From: Shimazuella kribbensis DSM 45090
Lineage (GTDB): Bacteria; Bacillota; Bacilli; Thermoactinomycetales; Thermoactinomycetaceae
Assembly: GCF_000428065.1 (NCBI RefSeq)
Contig: NZ_ATZF01000003.1
Span: 1-64,000 of the forward strand
Length of the DNA stretch: 64,000 nt
Reading direction: 5' to 3'
Positions 16,398 to 24,839 of the stretch are shown here, in pieces. Within the stretch, counting starts at the first letter, position 1. Every line of letters starts with the position of its first letter. The position numbers were made by a program, and so were the translations under genes. The notes under the pieces were generated by a model. It had not been told where the DNA came from and made no database searches. It worked only from the letters and a program-made list of their open reading frames with translations.

Positions 16398-16987
16398 GTA
16401 AGGATTTCCAAAGGCTTCATCCTAAACTACAAGCGCGATATGCGTTTTCAATGGGAAAAACATTTTATGCAACAGGAACCATGTCAAAGATTGAAACGGG
16501 CGCTATTTGGATTAAACCTTTTTTGCAATTAGCAACCCATTGGAAGTTTCTCTTTCCCGAAAATGGAAAGGATGTGCCATTTACGATCCAAAATACTTGT
16601 CGGATATCGCCTACTGGTCAAGAAGAAATATATTGGGTGCGGACTTTTCAGTTTGAAAAGGTTACTCGATTTTTCATTGCATGTATGACTATGGATACCA
16701 AGCGTAGCGTAGTAAAGGATTATTTGGGGGAACCAAGCTTGTTTTACTCAGATTTAACGTTTACGGTGACACCTGAAGGACGTATGCAGATTCGCTCTGG
16801 TTCTCAACGTGTCGTCATCGGAAAGCTAGGGTTTCCCATTCATCCATTATTTCAAGGAGTTGTAACAGTTGAAGAAGGATACGATGATATGCGAGAAGTA
16901 TTTACGATTCAAGTAGACATTCGAAACCGCTTAATAGGAAAGATAATGGTATATGATGGCGAGTTTAAAGTGCAGTCTCACTTTTAA
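16373..16987 (+). CDS. DUF4166 domain protein
   Basis: 204 aa, starting at GTG with AAAGGTG eight bases upstream and overlapping the previous gene. The start SIYENLLGKDFQRLHPKLQ and later GQEEIYWVRTFQF match the DUF4166 pattern as I know it. It is soluble and predicted beta-rich. It is the last gene before the gpr-side end of the element. Confidence 0.7.
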   Translation: MSIYENLLGKDFQRLHPKLQARYAFSMGKTFYATGTMSKIETGAIWIKPFLQLATHWKFLFPENGKDVPFTIQNTCRISPTGQEEIYWVRTFQFEKVTRFFIACMTMDTKRSVVKDYLGEPSLFYSDLTFTVTPEGRMQIRSGSQRVVIGKLGFPIHPLFQGVVTVEEGYDDMREVFTIQVDIRNRLIGKIMVYDGEFKVQSHF

Positions 16988-17158
16988 ATACCATTGCTTC
17001 TGTTTGGCTTCAGGCAAACTCACCCGTATTTTGATTTCCCTACCTTCTTACTTCTAGCCTACTTTTATATACATTTGCTTCCTTATTGGACTTGGAAAAG
17101 TCCTGGCAATTTTTTGAAGCATACTAGAAACAAGAATACCCGTATTATGATAACCATG

Positions 17159-17163
17159 GGAAC
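17159..17163. other. Attachment core, distal end of the gpr-intervening element
   Basis: GGAAC (GTTCC on the minus strand). Crossing over with 7656-7660 rebuilds gpr as ...AVGVPTVVDAV.... The adjacent element arm TATGATAACCAT (17146-17157) is the partner of ATCGTTACCATA at 7665-7676. Confidence 0.85.
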
Positions 17164-17877
17164 TCCTACGGCTATAACCGGAACACCGAGTGTTTCTTGA
17201 TTCAATTGCTTCCGTTTATTCCCCACACCGGCACCTGGGCTTATTCCGGTGTCTGTGACTTGGATGGTTGTGTTTACGCGAGACAAGGCGCGGGATGCTA
17301 ACGAATCAAAGGCAATAACGACATCAGGCTTGGTCTCTTGAACAATTCCATAAATGATCTCACTTGTCTCCATCCCAGTAATCCCTAGGACTCCAGGTGA
17401 AACTGCTGCCACGGATCGATATCCATCTGCAACTTGATCAGGGGCGAGTACAAATAAATGCCTTGTCACCATAGATTGTTTGATCACTAGTGGACCAAGA
17501 GCGTCTGGGGTTACATTCCAATTTCCCAATCCAACTAACAAAATTTTGGCATTTGCATCGATGCCAACCTCTTGTAAAAACTGTGAAAATTGATTGGCAA
17601 AGTGGGTTGCTACCCTTTCTTGTAACATGCTGTCTTTTGATCTTAAGGCAGGCACCTCAATGGTTAAATATGTACCTGGAGCTTTGCCGATACGTTCTGA
17701 TCCCTCTTGGTTCTCGACTTTAATCCAACTGGTACGAATTCCCTCTGCATCTGTTTCGTTCATGCGAATGCCTGGAATTTCATTATTTTGTTGCTGCTCT
17801 CTTGCCATATCATGGGCTTCTACTGCTAAATCGGTTCGAATATTGTAGGCACTCAAATCAATTTGATGTTCTTCCAT
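17159..17877 (-). pseudogene. gpr: gpr 5' part (germination protease N-terminal two thirds)
   Basis: 239 full codons plus two bases, ending in ...GVPVIAVGVP. As it stands the frame continues 24 foreign residues (MVIIIRVFLFLV...) to a stop at 17083. Recognisable GPR features are the autoprocessing-site-like IRTDLAVEA near the N-terminus, GLGNWNVTPDALGP with the first catalytic Asp, and VVIAFDSLASRA with the second Asp. GPR degrades small acid-soluble spore proteins at germination and is made in the forespore. It is divergent from rpsT, the conserved neighbour. The truncated product lacks the conserved C-terminal third and is expected to be inactive until the element is removed. Confidence 0.94.
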
Positions 17878-17937
17878 CTAAGTTCAACTCCTGACATTTT
17901 CTCCTCCCTATTTTTCACTACTATCTGGCTATTATTC

Positions 17938-17966
17938 TTTACATTCCAAGACGTGCATGTTACAAT
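17938..17966 (+). promoter_or_regulatory. sigma-A promoter of rpsT
   Basis: TTTACA (17938-17943) and TACAAT (17961-17966) with 17-bp spacing, 54 bp upstream of the TTG start of rpsT. Confidence 0.75.
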
Positions 17967-18019
17967 GATGCATGTTGTTTTGTCGGAACCAACAGTTCTA
18001 CTATGGAGGTGAAATAACT

Positions 18020-18280
18020 TTGGCTAACATTAAATCAGCTATCAAACGCGCAAAAACAAACGAAGCACAACGTCTTCACCGTTCTGCCCAAAAATCATCC
18101 ATGCGTACTGCTGTAAAACGTTTTCTAACTGCTATCGAAAACAATGATAAAGAACAAGCGACTGGTCTTTTGAACACAGCTACCCGTACTTTGGATAAAG
18201 CAGTAACAAAAGGACTTATTCATAAAAATGCAGCTGCTCGCAAAAAATCTCGTCTTACACAAAAGTTACAAGCACTATAA
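18020..18280 (+). CDS. rpsT: Ribosomal protein S20
   Basis: 86 aa, basic, full length. The start is TTG preceded by GGAGGTG; the mature-type beginning is [14 protein letters not shown]. It binds 16S rRNA in the 30S subunit. Divergent from gpr, as in most Bacillales. Confidence 0.97.
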   Translation: MANIKSAIKRAKTNEAQRLHRSAQKSSMRTAVKRFLTAIENNDKEQATGLLNTATRTLDKAVTKGLIHKNAAARKKSRLTQKLQAL

Positions 18281-18310
18281 GGTCGACCCTGCTATGGGGT
18301 CGCTTTTTCA
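18281..18310 (+). terminator. rpsT terminator
   Basis: The stem CGACCC/GGGTCG followed by CTTTTTC, starting right after the stop. Confidence 0.8.
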
Positions 18311-18380
18311 TATTTAACAGCTTTTTTTGATATACTAGAGTCAAGCTTTCCATTTTTGTGTGGATTAAGAGGTGCTGGAC

Positions 18381-18887
18381 ATGATAACTTTCTTTACCTT
18401 ACATCTACATACAATCGCATCCATTGTCTTTATCTTCATGGCATTATCCATGATCTTTATCCGGATCAAAGCTGCAGATAAACCAACAAATGCCAAAAAA
18501 ATCCTGATCCCTCCACTTGGAATGAGTACTGGATTTTTGATGTTTTTCTACCAACCGACGCACATCCCTTGGACGTGGGCAGGCATTGCTTTTTTATGTG
18601 GGGCAGTACTGTTTTCTATCCCACTCATCAAGACATCTAAGTTTGAACACCGTTCAGGTCAAATATACTTAAAGCGTTCTCCCGCGTTGGTTTTCATTTT
18701 GTTTGGACTTCTTGCAGTACGATTAGCATTGCATAGCTATATAGAACATTTTCTTTCTATTCCACAAACTGGTGGACTCTTCTTCATCTTAGCATTTGGA
18801 ATGCTTGTACCTTGGCGGATCGCGATGTATCTGCAATATCAGAAATTGATCAAAGATGAAAAAATAGAACCCTTGCCAACGACATAA
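18381..18887 (+). CDS. CcdC-like membrane protein
   Basis: 168 aa from ATG 18381 (SD GAGGTG). It has five or so transmembrane segments. The block SGQIYLKRSPALVFILFGLL and the end TGGLFFILAFGMLVPWRIAM are characteristic of the CcdC family. B. subtilis CcdC is encoded with cytochrome c maturation genes, but its role is unclear. No cytochrome genes are nearby. Confidence 0.85.
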   Translation: MITFFTLHLHTIASIVFIFMALSMIFIRIKAADKPTNAKKILIPPLGMSTGFLMFFYQPTHIPWTWAGIAFLCGAVLFSIPLIKTSKFEHRSGQIYLKRSPALVFILFGLLAVRLALHSYIEHFLSIPQTGGLFFILAFGMLVPWRIAMYLQYQKLIKDEKIEPLPTT

Positions 18888-18889
18888 TA

Positions 18890-18914
18890 CCCAGCCTCAT
18901 GAAGAGGTTGGGTT
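18890..18914. terminator. Bidirectional terminator between ccdC-like and natK-like genes
   Basis: CCCAGCCTC/GAGGTTGGG with a four-base loop lies between two convergent genes. Confidence 0.7.
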
Positions 18915-19919
18915 ATTTATTATATGTTTGTTCTTTTGGTTTAAAATCAGTGGAAGCTTTATTTTTATGACTAACTCCTGATTCTGATAGCGATACGATA
19001 ATTTTCCATTATGGGATTTTACGAGACTAGAAATGATAAATGTCCCAATCCCTTGATGATCGCCATTTTTTGAACTGTTTTCAAATTGATCAAATAACGT
19101 ATCCAATATCGTTCTATCGTCAAAAAAAGCATTATTTTTTATTTCGACAATATAAATTCCACCATGAACTTCTGTATGAAGGCTGATAGCAGAGTGAGCA
19201 AATCGAGTATGAAAACTGCGTGTAGCATCAACTGCATTTTCTAACAGATTGGTAATCAATTGCACTTGGTTGAGTCGATTTATGGGCATTCTTGACACAG
19301 GTACATGTAAATGGTAATTCACTATAGTTCCTGTCTGCTCTGCAATTCTTTTATATTTCCATAAAATCGACGAGATATGTATTTTTTCCCCTTTTATTGT
19401 GTCATTCGTTTCCTTATATTCACCTAGTAAATCCTCAAAATATTGTCTTGCATCCTGATTCCTTTCCTGCTCTATAAAATAACCAATTGCACTTACATGT
19501 TTTAAAAAATCGTGACGTTGAGCTCGAATGGTCAAAAAATGCATATCCATCTCATTCATCTTGTTGGAAAGTTGGGCCAAATAATCTTTTTCCATCACTT
19601 GCACAGGATATTGTTTCAGACGTACTATTTCACATAAGATAACACCTAATATGGCAATAAATTGTATATGAAGCTGATTTGCAAATAAGATAATGAGTAA
19701 AAACAAACATTGAACAAACAAAAGGTATCCTGTTTTCTTCAACGGTAGAGCATGTAAAACAAAGGGTAGCCGCTTCACTTCTTTCCAATTAAAAACAAAA
19801 TAACTAACACAGCTTATGAAGAATATCCCAGCCCATAACTGCGGCGATTGGTATAACAACTTCCCCCAGCTTGTTAAATGGATCACTACAATAATTGCAG
19901 GCAACAAATAATATTTCAT
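18897..19919 (-). CDS. natK: Sensor histidine kinase, GHKL/SpoOB-type (NatK-like)
   Basis: 340 aa. The N-terminal half has four or five membrane segments. The dimerisation helix RAQRHDFLKHVSAIGYF includes the phospho-acceptor His of the AgrC/LytS/NatK type. A HATPase domain follows, with NLLENAVDAT (N box) and GIGTF (G box). It is paired with the LytTR regulator 10 bp upstream and is divergent from an ABC exporter pair, the same set as B. subtilis natK-natR-natA-natB. The symbol is by arrangement and family, not proven orthology. Confidence 0.82.
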   Translation of the reverse strand: MKYYLLPAIIVVIHLTSWGKLLYQSPQLWAGIFFISCVSYFVFNWKEVKRLPFVLHALPLKKTGYLLFVQCLFLLIILFANQLHIQFIAILGVILCEIVRLKQYPVQVMEKDYLAQLSNKMNEMDMHFLTIRAQRHDFLKHVSAIGYFIEQERNQDARQYFEDLLGEYKETNDTIKGEKIHISSILWKYKRIAEQTGTIVNYHLHVPVSRMPINRLNQVQLITNLLENAVDATRSFHTRFAHSAISLHTEVHGGIYIVEIKNNAFFDDRTILDTLFDQFENSSKNGDHQGIGTFIISSLVKSHNGKLSYRYQNQELVIKIKLPLILNQKNKHIINNPTSS

Positions 19920-19929
19920 GCAAATTCCC

Positions 19930-20631
19930 CTAGTTATAAAATCGATCTTGAAGTTTGTCTAGATTTGCTTTCGTAATAATCGCAGTATTTTTTGTACCCT
20001 GAAAGGAAACCGTATAGGAGTTCTTGGTATAAAGGGAAAAATTTTTTACATAATGAATATTGATGATAAAACCCCGATGAGCTCGAATAAAATGAGAACC
20101 GCTCAATTCTTCTTCTAGTTCATTTAACGTTTGATAGGTAGAATAGTTTTCTTCTTTTGTGAAAATAGTGGTCGTTCTATTTGTTCTTTCGATGTAAACA
20201 ATATTTTTCTTGTCAATCAAAAAAATCTCTGATTTGTTTTTAAGAATGAGCTTCGTTTTATCCACTTTATCTTTTTTTTGTTGCAATCGATTGATTCCCC
20301 TCAGAAGCCGCTCCTTCGAGAAAGGTTTCATGATGTAATCCAAGACATCTAGTTCAAATGCATGAACAGCATAACCACTTTGTGCAGTTACAAATATCAC
20401 CTTTATACCTAAACCATAACTACGAATAAAATCAGCGAGTTCATAGCCAGACAGGTCTGGCATTTCAATATCCGTGATGAGTAAATCGATGTTATTTTCT
20501 TTGATCAATTTATAAGCTTCTTCTGCATTATTCGTTGAGAAAACAATTTTTAAATGTGATTCATTTTCTAACGTAATATTGAGTTTTTCCAAGTCATATT
20601 TCTGATCATCTACTAGGCCTATCTTGATCAT
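19930..20631 (-). CDS. natR: Response regulator with LytTR DNA-binding domain (NatR-like)
   Basis: 233 aa from ATG 20631; an in-frame GTG at 20649 is possible. The receiver domain has the acidic pair near the start (VDDQK) and the phosphorylated Asp in LLITDIEMPDLSG, plus Lys in YIMKPFS. The C-terminal LytTR domain includes RAHRGFIINIHYVKNF. It probably controls the divergent ABC transporter genes. Confidence 0.88.
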   Translation of the reverse strand: MIKIGLVDDQKYDLEKLNITLENESHLKIVFSTNNAEEAYKLIKENNIDLLITDIEMPDLSGYELADFIRSYGLGIKVIFVTAQSGYAVHAFELDVLDYIMKPFSKERLLRGINRLQQKKDKVDKTKLILKNKSEIFLIDKKNIVYIERTNRTTTIFTKEENYSTYQTLNELEEELSGSHFIRAHRGFIINIHYVKNFSLYTKNSYTVSFQGTKNTAIITKANLDKLQDRFYN

Positions 20632-20800
20632 TTCTTTCACTCGTCTCACAGTCTGTTTCTTTTACTTTAACATGATTGAGATGTCATTGGACAGTTTCGC
20701 GACATCATAGGGCAGTTTTACGACAGAATCGATGTTTTCTTTGATTTATTTCTTTATGATAAAAACAGATCAAAGATACGAGGAACGAGGAGGGCAAAAG

Positions 20801-21544
20801 ATGATAAGTGTTCAAAATGTTTCCAGATTTTTCACGGATAAGAAAAAAACAATTACAGCTTCAAAAAATATATCTTTTGAAATTAATAAAGGGGATGTTG
20901 TAGGGCTTTTAGGAGAAAATGGCGCTGGAAAAACAACCTTGCTTCGCATGATATCTGCTATTCTTCAGCCTTCAGAAGGTAGCATTCATTTAGATGGGAT
21001 TGATATTCATAAGCATCCAATGAAAATCAAAGGAAAAATCGGAGTACTTTTTGGGAGTGAAACTGGCTTATATGACCGTTTAACGGCACGGGAAAACTTG
21101 ACTTATTTTGCAAAACTATATGGACTTAGTCAACATGAAACCAAAGCAAGAGTGGATTACTTAACTGTTCGCTTTGGAATGAACGAATACTTGGATCGCA
21201 GAGTAGGTAATTTCTCCAAAGGAATGCGACAAAAAGTAACGATTGCGCGAACATTAATTCACGATCCACAGATTATTCTATTTGACGAACCAACTACAGG
21301 TCTAGACATCACATCAGCAAATATGTTTCGAGAACTTATCCATCAACTGCGAAAAGAAGGCAAAACAATCATTTTCTCTAGTCACATTATGGAAGAAGTG
21401 AAACAGCTTTGTCAGTCTGTCATTATGATCCATAAAGGCGAATTGATCTATAACGGTTCGATAGAGGATTTATATCAACAAGAAGAGAGCGATGATTTAA
21501 ATTACATCTTTATGTCACGCATTATCAGGGGGAATAACTCATGA
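20801..21544 (+). CDS. natA: ABC transporter ATP-binding protein (NatA-like)
   Basis: 247 aa from ATG 20801 (SD GGAGGG). Walker A is LLGENGAGKTT, the signature is NFSKGMRQKV, Walker B is IILFDEPTTGLD, and the switch His is in SSHIMEEV. B. subtilis NatAB extrudes Na+ and responds to stress. The stop overlaps the ATG of the next gene. Confidence 0.88.
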   Translation: MISVQNVSRFFTDKKKTITASKNISFEINKGDVVGLLGENGAGKTTLLRMISAILQPSEGSIHLDGIDIHKHPMKIKGKIGVLFGSETGLYDRLTARENLTYFAKLYGLSQHETKARVDYLTVRFGMNEYLDRRVGNFSKGMRQKVTIARTLIHDPQIILFDEPTTGLDITSANMFRELIHQLRKEGKTIIFSSHIMEEVKQLCQSVIMIHKGELIYNGSIEDLYQQEESDDLNYIFMSRIIRGNNS

Positions 21545-22704
21545 CATGGCATGTATTTATAAAAGAATTAAAAGATTCACTTCGTGATCAGAAAACGATA
21601 TTTTTAAGTGTTTTGCTCCCTATCTTATTCAATATCGGTATAGTGTATTTCATCGAAAATGTATTTATGGAAGATTCAAAGGAACAAGTAAAAGTAGCTG
21701 TATCAACCAAAACGGCCCCAGAAGTTTTGAGTTGGTTAAAGGATATCAAAGGAATCGAGATCATCTCTTCCCATGATCCTTTAGCAATGATCAAAGAAGG
21801 AGAAGCAACCGTTGCACTCTCATCTGATCCTGATTTCAGTCAAAAATTAAAAAGTAACGAAATTCCTGAGGTCGTTATTCAAGCTGATCCATCAAGTACC
21901 AAAGGCAGTAGTACGCAGGACAAAATAGCAGATGCTCTAACGATAAAAAGGGATGCATTTGTTAAACAACGATTAGTGGAAAATAATATTAACCCAAAAG
22001 AAATGGAACCATTTAAAATCAACACCAAAAGTATTATCGAAGGTGACGATATATCTCTTTACATGGTATCGATCTTCGCGCAACTCATTATTGTCCTTGC
22101 TGTTTTAATGGGTGGACTCCCAGCAGCCAATGATTTATTTGCAGGAGAAAAAGAACGAAAAACGATGGAAGCCTTACTTATGACTCCTGTAAATCGCCTT
22201 CATCTCATCATTGGTAAATGGTTAGCAATTGCAGTATTAAGTATGATAAGTGGGATTTTCTCTGTTATCACCTTCATTTTAGGGGTAAATCTGCTTACAG
22301 AAAATCTCGCAAAAGCACTCCGATTAGATCAAAACATTGGATTTTTCACGATCAGTCTCTTAGTGGGAATCATCTTCTTTGCCTTACTGGTTTCGAGTGT
22401 TCAAATGATTCTTAGTCTACTAGCTAATAATTTAAAAGAAGCTCAAAACTATATTACCCCTATCACAGCATTGGCAATGATACCGTATTTCTTACTTATT
22501 GGAACTTCAGCAAATGAGTTAACAACGACGCACTTCCTGATCCCGTTCATGAATATTTACGCATTGATCAAACAACTCATTTATGGAATTTACGACTTCA
22601 CGAGCATTCTATTTGTGGTAGGAAGTTCCTCCATCTTCATTGTTCTAACCTTCTTCCTTGCTTATGCAATGTTTTTGAAAAGTAAGTGGGTACTTGGGAA
22701 ATAA
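21541..22704 (+). CDS. natB: ABC transporter permease (NatB-like)
   Basis: 387 aa. One membrane segment near residues 18-38 precedes a large external domain (about 40-170) and five further segments, the ABC-2 type permease layout of NatB. The block AGEKERKTMEALLMTPV is typical. ATGA overlap with natA indicates translational coupling. A strong terminator follows. Confidence 0.88.
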   Translation: MTWHVFIKELKDSLRDQKTIFLSVLLPILFNIGIVYFIENVFMEDSKEQVKVAVSTKTAPEVLSWLKDIKGIEIISSHDPLAMIKEGEATVALSSDPDFSQKLKSNEIPEVVIQADPSSTKGSSTQDKIADALTIKRDAFVKQRLVENNINPKEMEPFKINTKSIIEGDDISLYMVSIFAQLIIVLAVLMGGLPAANDLFAGEKERKTMEALLMTPVNRLHLIIGKWLAIAVLSMISGIFSVITFILGVNLLTENLAKALRLDQNIGFFTISLLVGIIFFALLVSSVQMILSLLANNLKEAQNYITPITALAMIPYFLLIGTSANELTTTHFLIPFMNIYALIKQLIYGIYDFTSILFVVGSSSIFIVLTFFLAYAMFLKSKWVLGK

Positions 22705-22707
22705 TAA

Positions 22708-22744
22708 AAGAAGACATAGAGTTTCATCTCTATGTCTTCTTTTT
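22708..22744 (+). terminator. natAB terminator
   Basis: Perfect 14-bp stem AAGAAGACATAGAG/CTCTATGTCTTCTT followed by TTTTT. Confidence 0.92.
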
Positions 22745-22897
22745 GTAGCAAAAACGAATCCTTTTCCTTTTACCAATTATCTGTCCCAAACAAAAATAAT
22801 TCTAGAATCGAAAACTTTTTTCGAAGTTGGTGGGTAGTAAGAAGTAAAAGAAGTAAGCTAGATGGAACGCCCTATTATGAAAAAAATCCACGAGGCT

Positions 22898-23359
22898 CTA
22901 TTTGAATGTCGTTTCGTTTTCTGTTTCCTCTGATTTTACTTGAATGCCATTTCTCTTTAACAATGCAGCCGTAACTCCATTCCCTGCTTGTTTGATACCC
23001 TGAAAGGTTCCATTGTATATGACATTGCTACCGCATGAGGGACTTCTTTCTTTTAAAATCGCTTCGGTAGCTCCTACCGTTTTCGCAATACGAAGAACTT
23101 CTTCTGCCCCTCGTATAAATGCTTCTGTCACATCTTCTCCCTCCATGTTCATCACTTTTGCTTTGCCATCCAAAACATCTTCTCCTGTACCACCTATTAT
23201 TTCGGCTGGGAGACGCGGAGTTGACAATCCACCAATTTGTTCGGGACAGATCGGGACAGCTTTCCCTTCTATCACCAATTGTTGAATGTCTGTATCCAAA
23301 CTACTTTTCCCATCAAAACGGCAGTGAATTCCCATGAGACAGGCACTTACCAACTTCAT
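22898..23359 (-). CDS. DUF523 family protein
   Basis: 153 aa from ATG 23359, preceded by GGAGAGTG. The start KLVSACLMGIHCRFDG, the block VPICPEQIGGLSTPRLPAEI and KERSPSCGSN are the DUF523 signature, with conserved Cys in each. Function is unknown; the Cys pattern suggests a metal or iron-sulfur site. Confidence 0.88.
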   Translation of the reverse strand: MKLVSACLMGIHCRFDGKSSLDTDIQQLVIEGKAVPICPEQIGGLSTPRLPAEIIGGTGEDVLDGKAKVMNMEGEDVTEAFIRGAEEVLRIAKTVGATEAILKERSPSCGSNVIYNGTFQGIKQAGNGVTAALLKRNGIQVKSEETENETTFK

Positions 23360-23547
23360 GTGTTTCACTCTCCTATATGTCTAAATATTAAGAATATGAT
23401 TGCGCTCTATCGAAATGGAAAAGAACTTGTTACAATGTATGGGATGAAAAGATCTTTTAATGAATGAATCCCTTTTTTTGTTGAAGAAGGGACTTTACCT
23501 ATGTCTACGATACGATTGTAAAATGAAATTTGTAAAGGGTGTTTACC

Positions 23548-24834
23548 ATGTCTTCATCTGTCGTTGTTGTTGGTGGAGGTTTAGCTGGCCTTTCCGCAGC
23601 AGCCCGGTTAGCCTACCACGGATATCAAGTAACCCTACTGGAAAAGGCGCCCAAATTAGGTGGTAGGGCTATCTCCATTCCCATGAAGGGATTTAATTTT
23701 AACTTTGGAGCACATGCCATCTATGCACGTGATAAGTCTATCTTGCGCAAGTTTGAAAAAGAAATCAAATTAGAAGTAGATTGGCGCGATTTCTCCCCTT
23801 CTAAAGCTTTTTATGACATGGGCACCTTCACTACTCCGATGCCTGCAACTCTAGAAGGGTTATATAAAACTAAAGTTCTAGATGCCGAAAATAAAGTACG
23901 ATTTGCTGCTGAAATACTCAAAACATTAACATCTATTGAACGCGGAGAAGAGGGTGTATTAATCGGGGATTATCTAAAAAAACAGCCTGAGCAGATCCGA
24001 GAGTTGCTCTTAACTGTTGCCTCTTCTAACTTTTTTACCAATGAACCAGAAAATATTCCTTCCCCTCTGTTTTTTGCCTACTATAAAAGACTTTTCTCTA
24101 CCCAGCGAGCTGTTGCGTATATTGGTGGCGGTTGGCAAGCAATTGTGGAATCATTTTCAAGTATTATTGAAAAAAATGGTGGAACAATCGTTACCAAAGC
24201 AAAAATCGATCGAATTGATGTAGAAGATAATAAAATCAAAACCATTTATGGCAAAGAACAGTCTTATGAAGCGGATGCATTCATTTTTTGTATCCCACCA
24301 AAAGAACTTGGAAAGTTATTTGCTGAAACAAAACACGCTTCTTTGTTTACTAGTTATTCGCAATATCAACCAACGCAAGTTGTTGTTTATGATATTGGTC
24401 TATCTGAAAGAATCGCAAGCCCATATACGTACATTTATCACAAAGGGGAACGTGTATTTATTACGGATATTTCCCATTATGATAAAACCTGTATCCCTGA
24501 AGGTGGACAATTGATGCAGGCAGTCGCTTATCTAAATGAAGAAGAAATTCAGGCAGGAAAAGCAGATGAGAAAGTAGCGATTATTGAATCTGTTTATGAT
24601 AAGCACCTAGCAGGCTGGCGAGATGTACTTGTGGCCAAGCGTCTCTCCAAAAAAGCAACCGTACAAGAAATTAAAAGCATACATGATCAACAACTCATGC
24701 CTGTTCAGTTTTATAGCTTAAAAGATACATATTTTGCAGGTGACTGGTGTCATGGGGAAGGACAGTTGTCTGAGTTATCCTTTACATCGGCGTATGAAGT
24801 CACAAATCGGATCATGAAACACGAAAATAACTAG
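23548..24834 (+). CDS. FAD-dependent amine oxidase/desaturase-like oxidoreductase
   Basis: 428 aa from ATG 23548 (SD AAAGGGTG). The Rossmann FAD motif is VVVVGGGLAGLSAAARL, then LEKAPKLGGRA and the C-terminal block YFAGDWCHGEGQL. The overall fold matches phytoene desaturase/protoporphyrinogen oxidase-like flavoproteins. The substrate is not evident and no carotenoid or heme gene is adjacent. Confidence 0.82.
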   Translation: MSSSVVVVGGGLAGLSAAARLAYHGYQVTLLEKAPKLGGRAISIPMKGFNFNFGAHAIYARDKSILRKFEKEIKLEVDWRDFSPSKAFYDMGTFTTPMPATLEGLYKTKVLDAENKVRFAAEILKTLTSIERGEEGVLIGDYLKKQPEQIRELLLTVASSNFFTNEPENIPSPLFFAYYKRLFSTQRAVAYIGGGWQAIVESFSSIIEKNGGTIVTKAKIDRIDVEDNKIKTIYGKEQSYEADAFIFCIPPKELGKLFAETKHASLFTSYSQYQPTQVVVYDIGLSERIASPYTYIYHKGERVFITDISHYDKTCIPEGGQLMQAVAYLNEEEIQAGKADEKVAIIESVYDKHLAGWRDVLVAKRLSKKATVQEIKSIHDQQLMPVQFYSLKDTYFAGDWCHGEGQLSELSFTSAYEVTNRIMKHENN

Positions 24835-24839
24835 TTTTT

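Larger units (their letters stand above)
7656..17163. mobile_element. 9.5-kb serine-recombinase element interrupting the sporulation gene gpr
   Basis: The element is bounded by the 5-bp direct repeat GTTCC (minus strand) and is 9,503 bp from repeat to repeat. It contains the recombinase, a 58-codon ORF, a DUF2690 secreted protein, a GC-rich orphan, a secreted M14 carboxypeptidase, a Nudix remnant, a Fic protein and two DoxX-like/DUF4166 genes. I saw no capsid, tail, replication or conjugation gene, so it is not a recognisable prophage or ICE. Its location inside gpr, with the recombinase gene next to one end, matches the design of sporulation-gene intervening elements. Whether it still excises cannot be told from sequence alone. 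Confidence 0.9.

Noticed and set aside
7656-17163. The element as a prophage or integrative conjugative element
   Set aside because: No capsid, tail, lysis, replication, relaxase or type IV secretion gene is visible.
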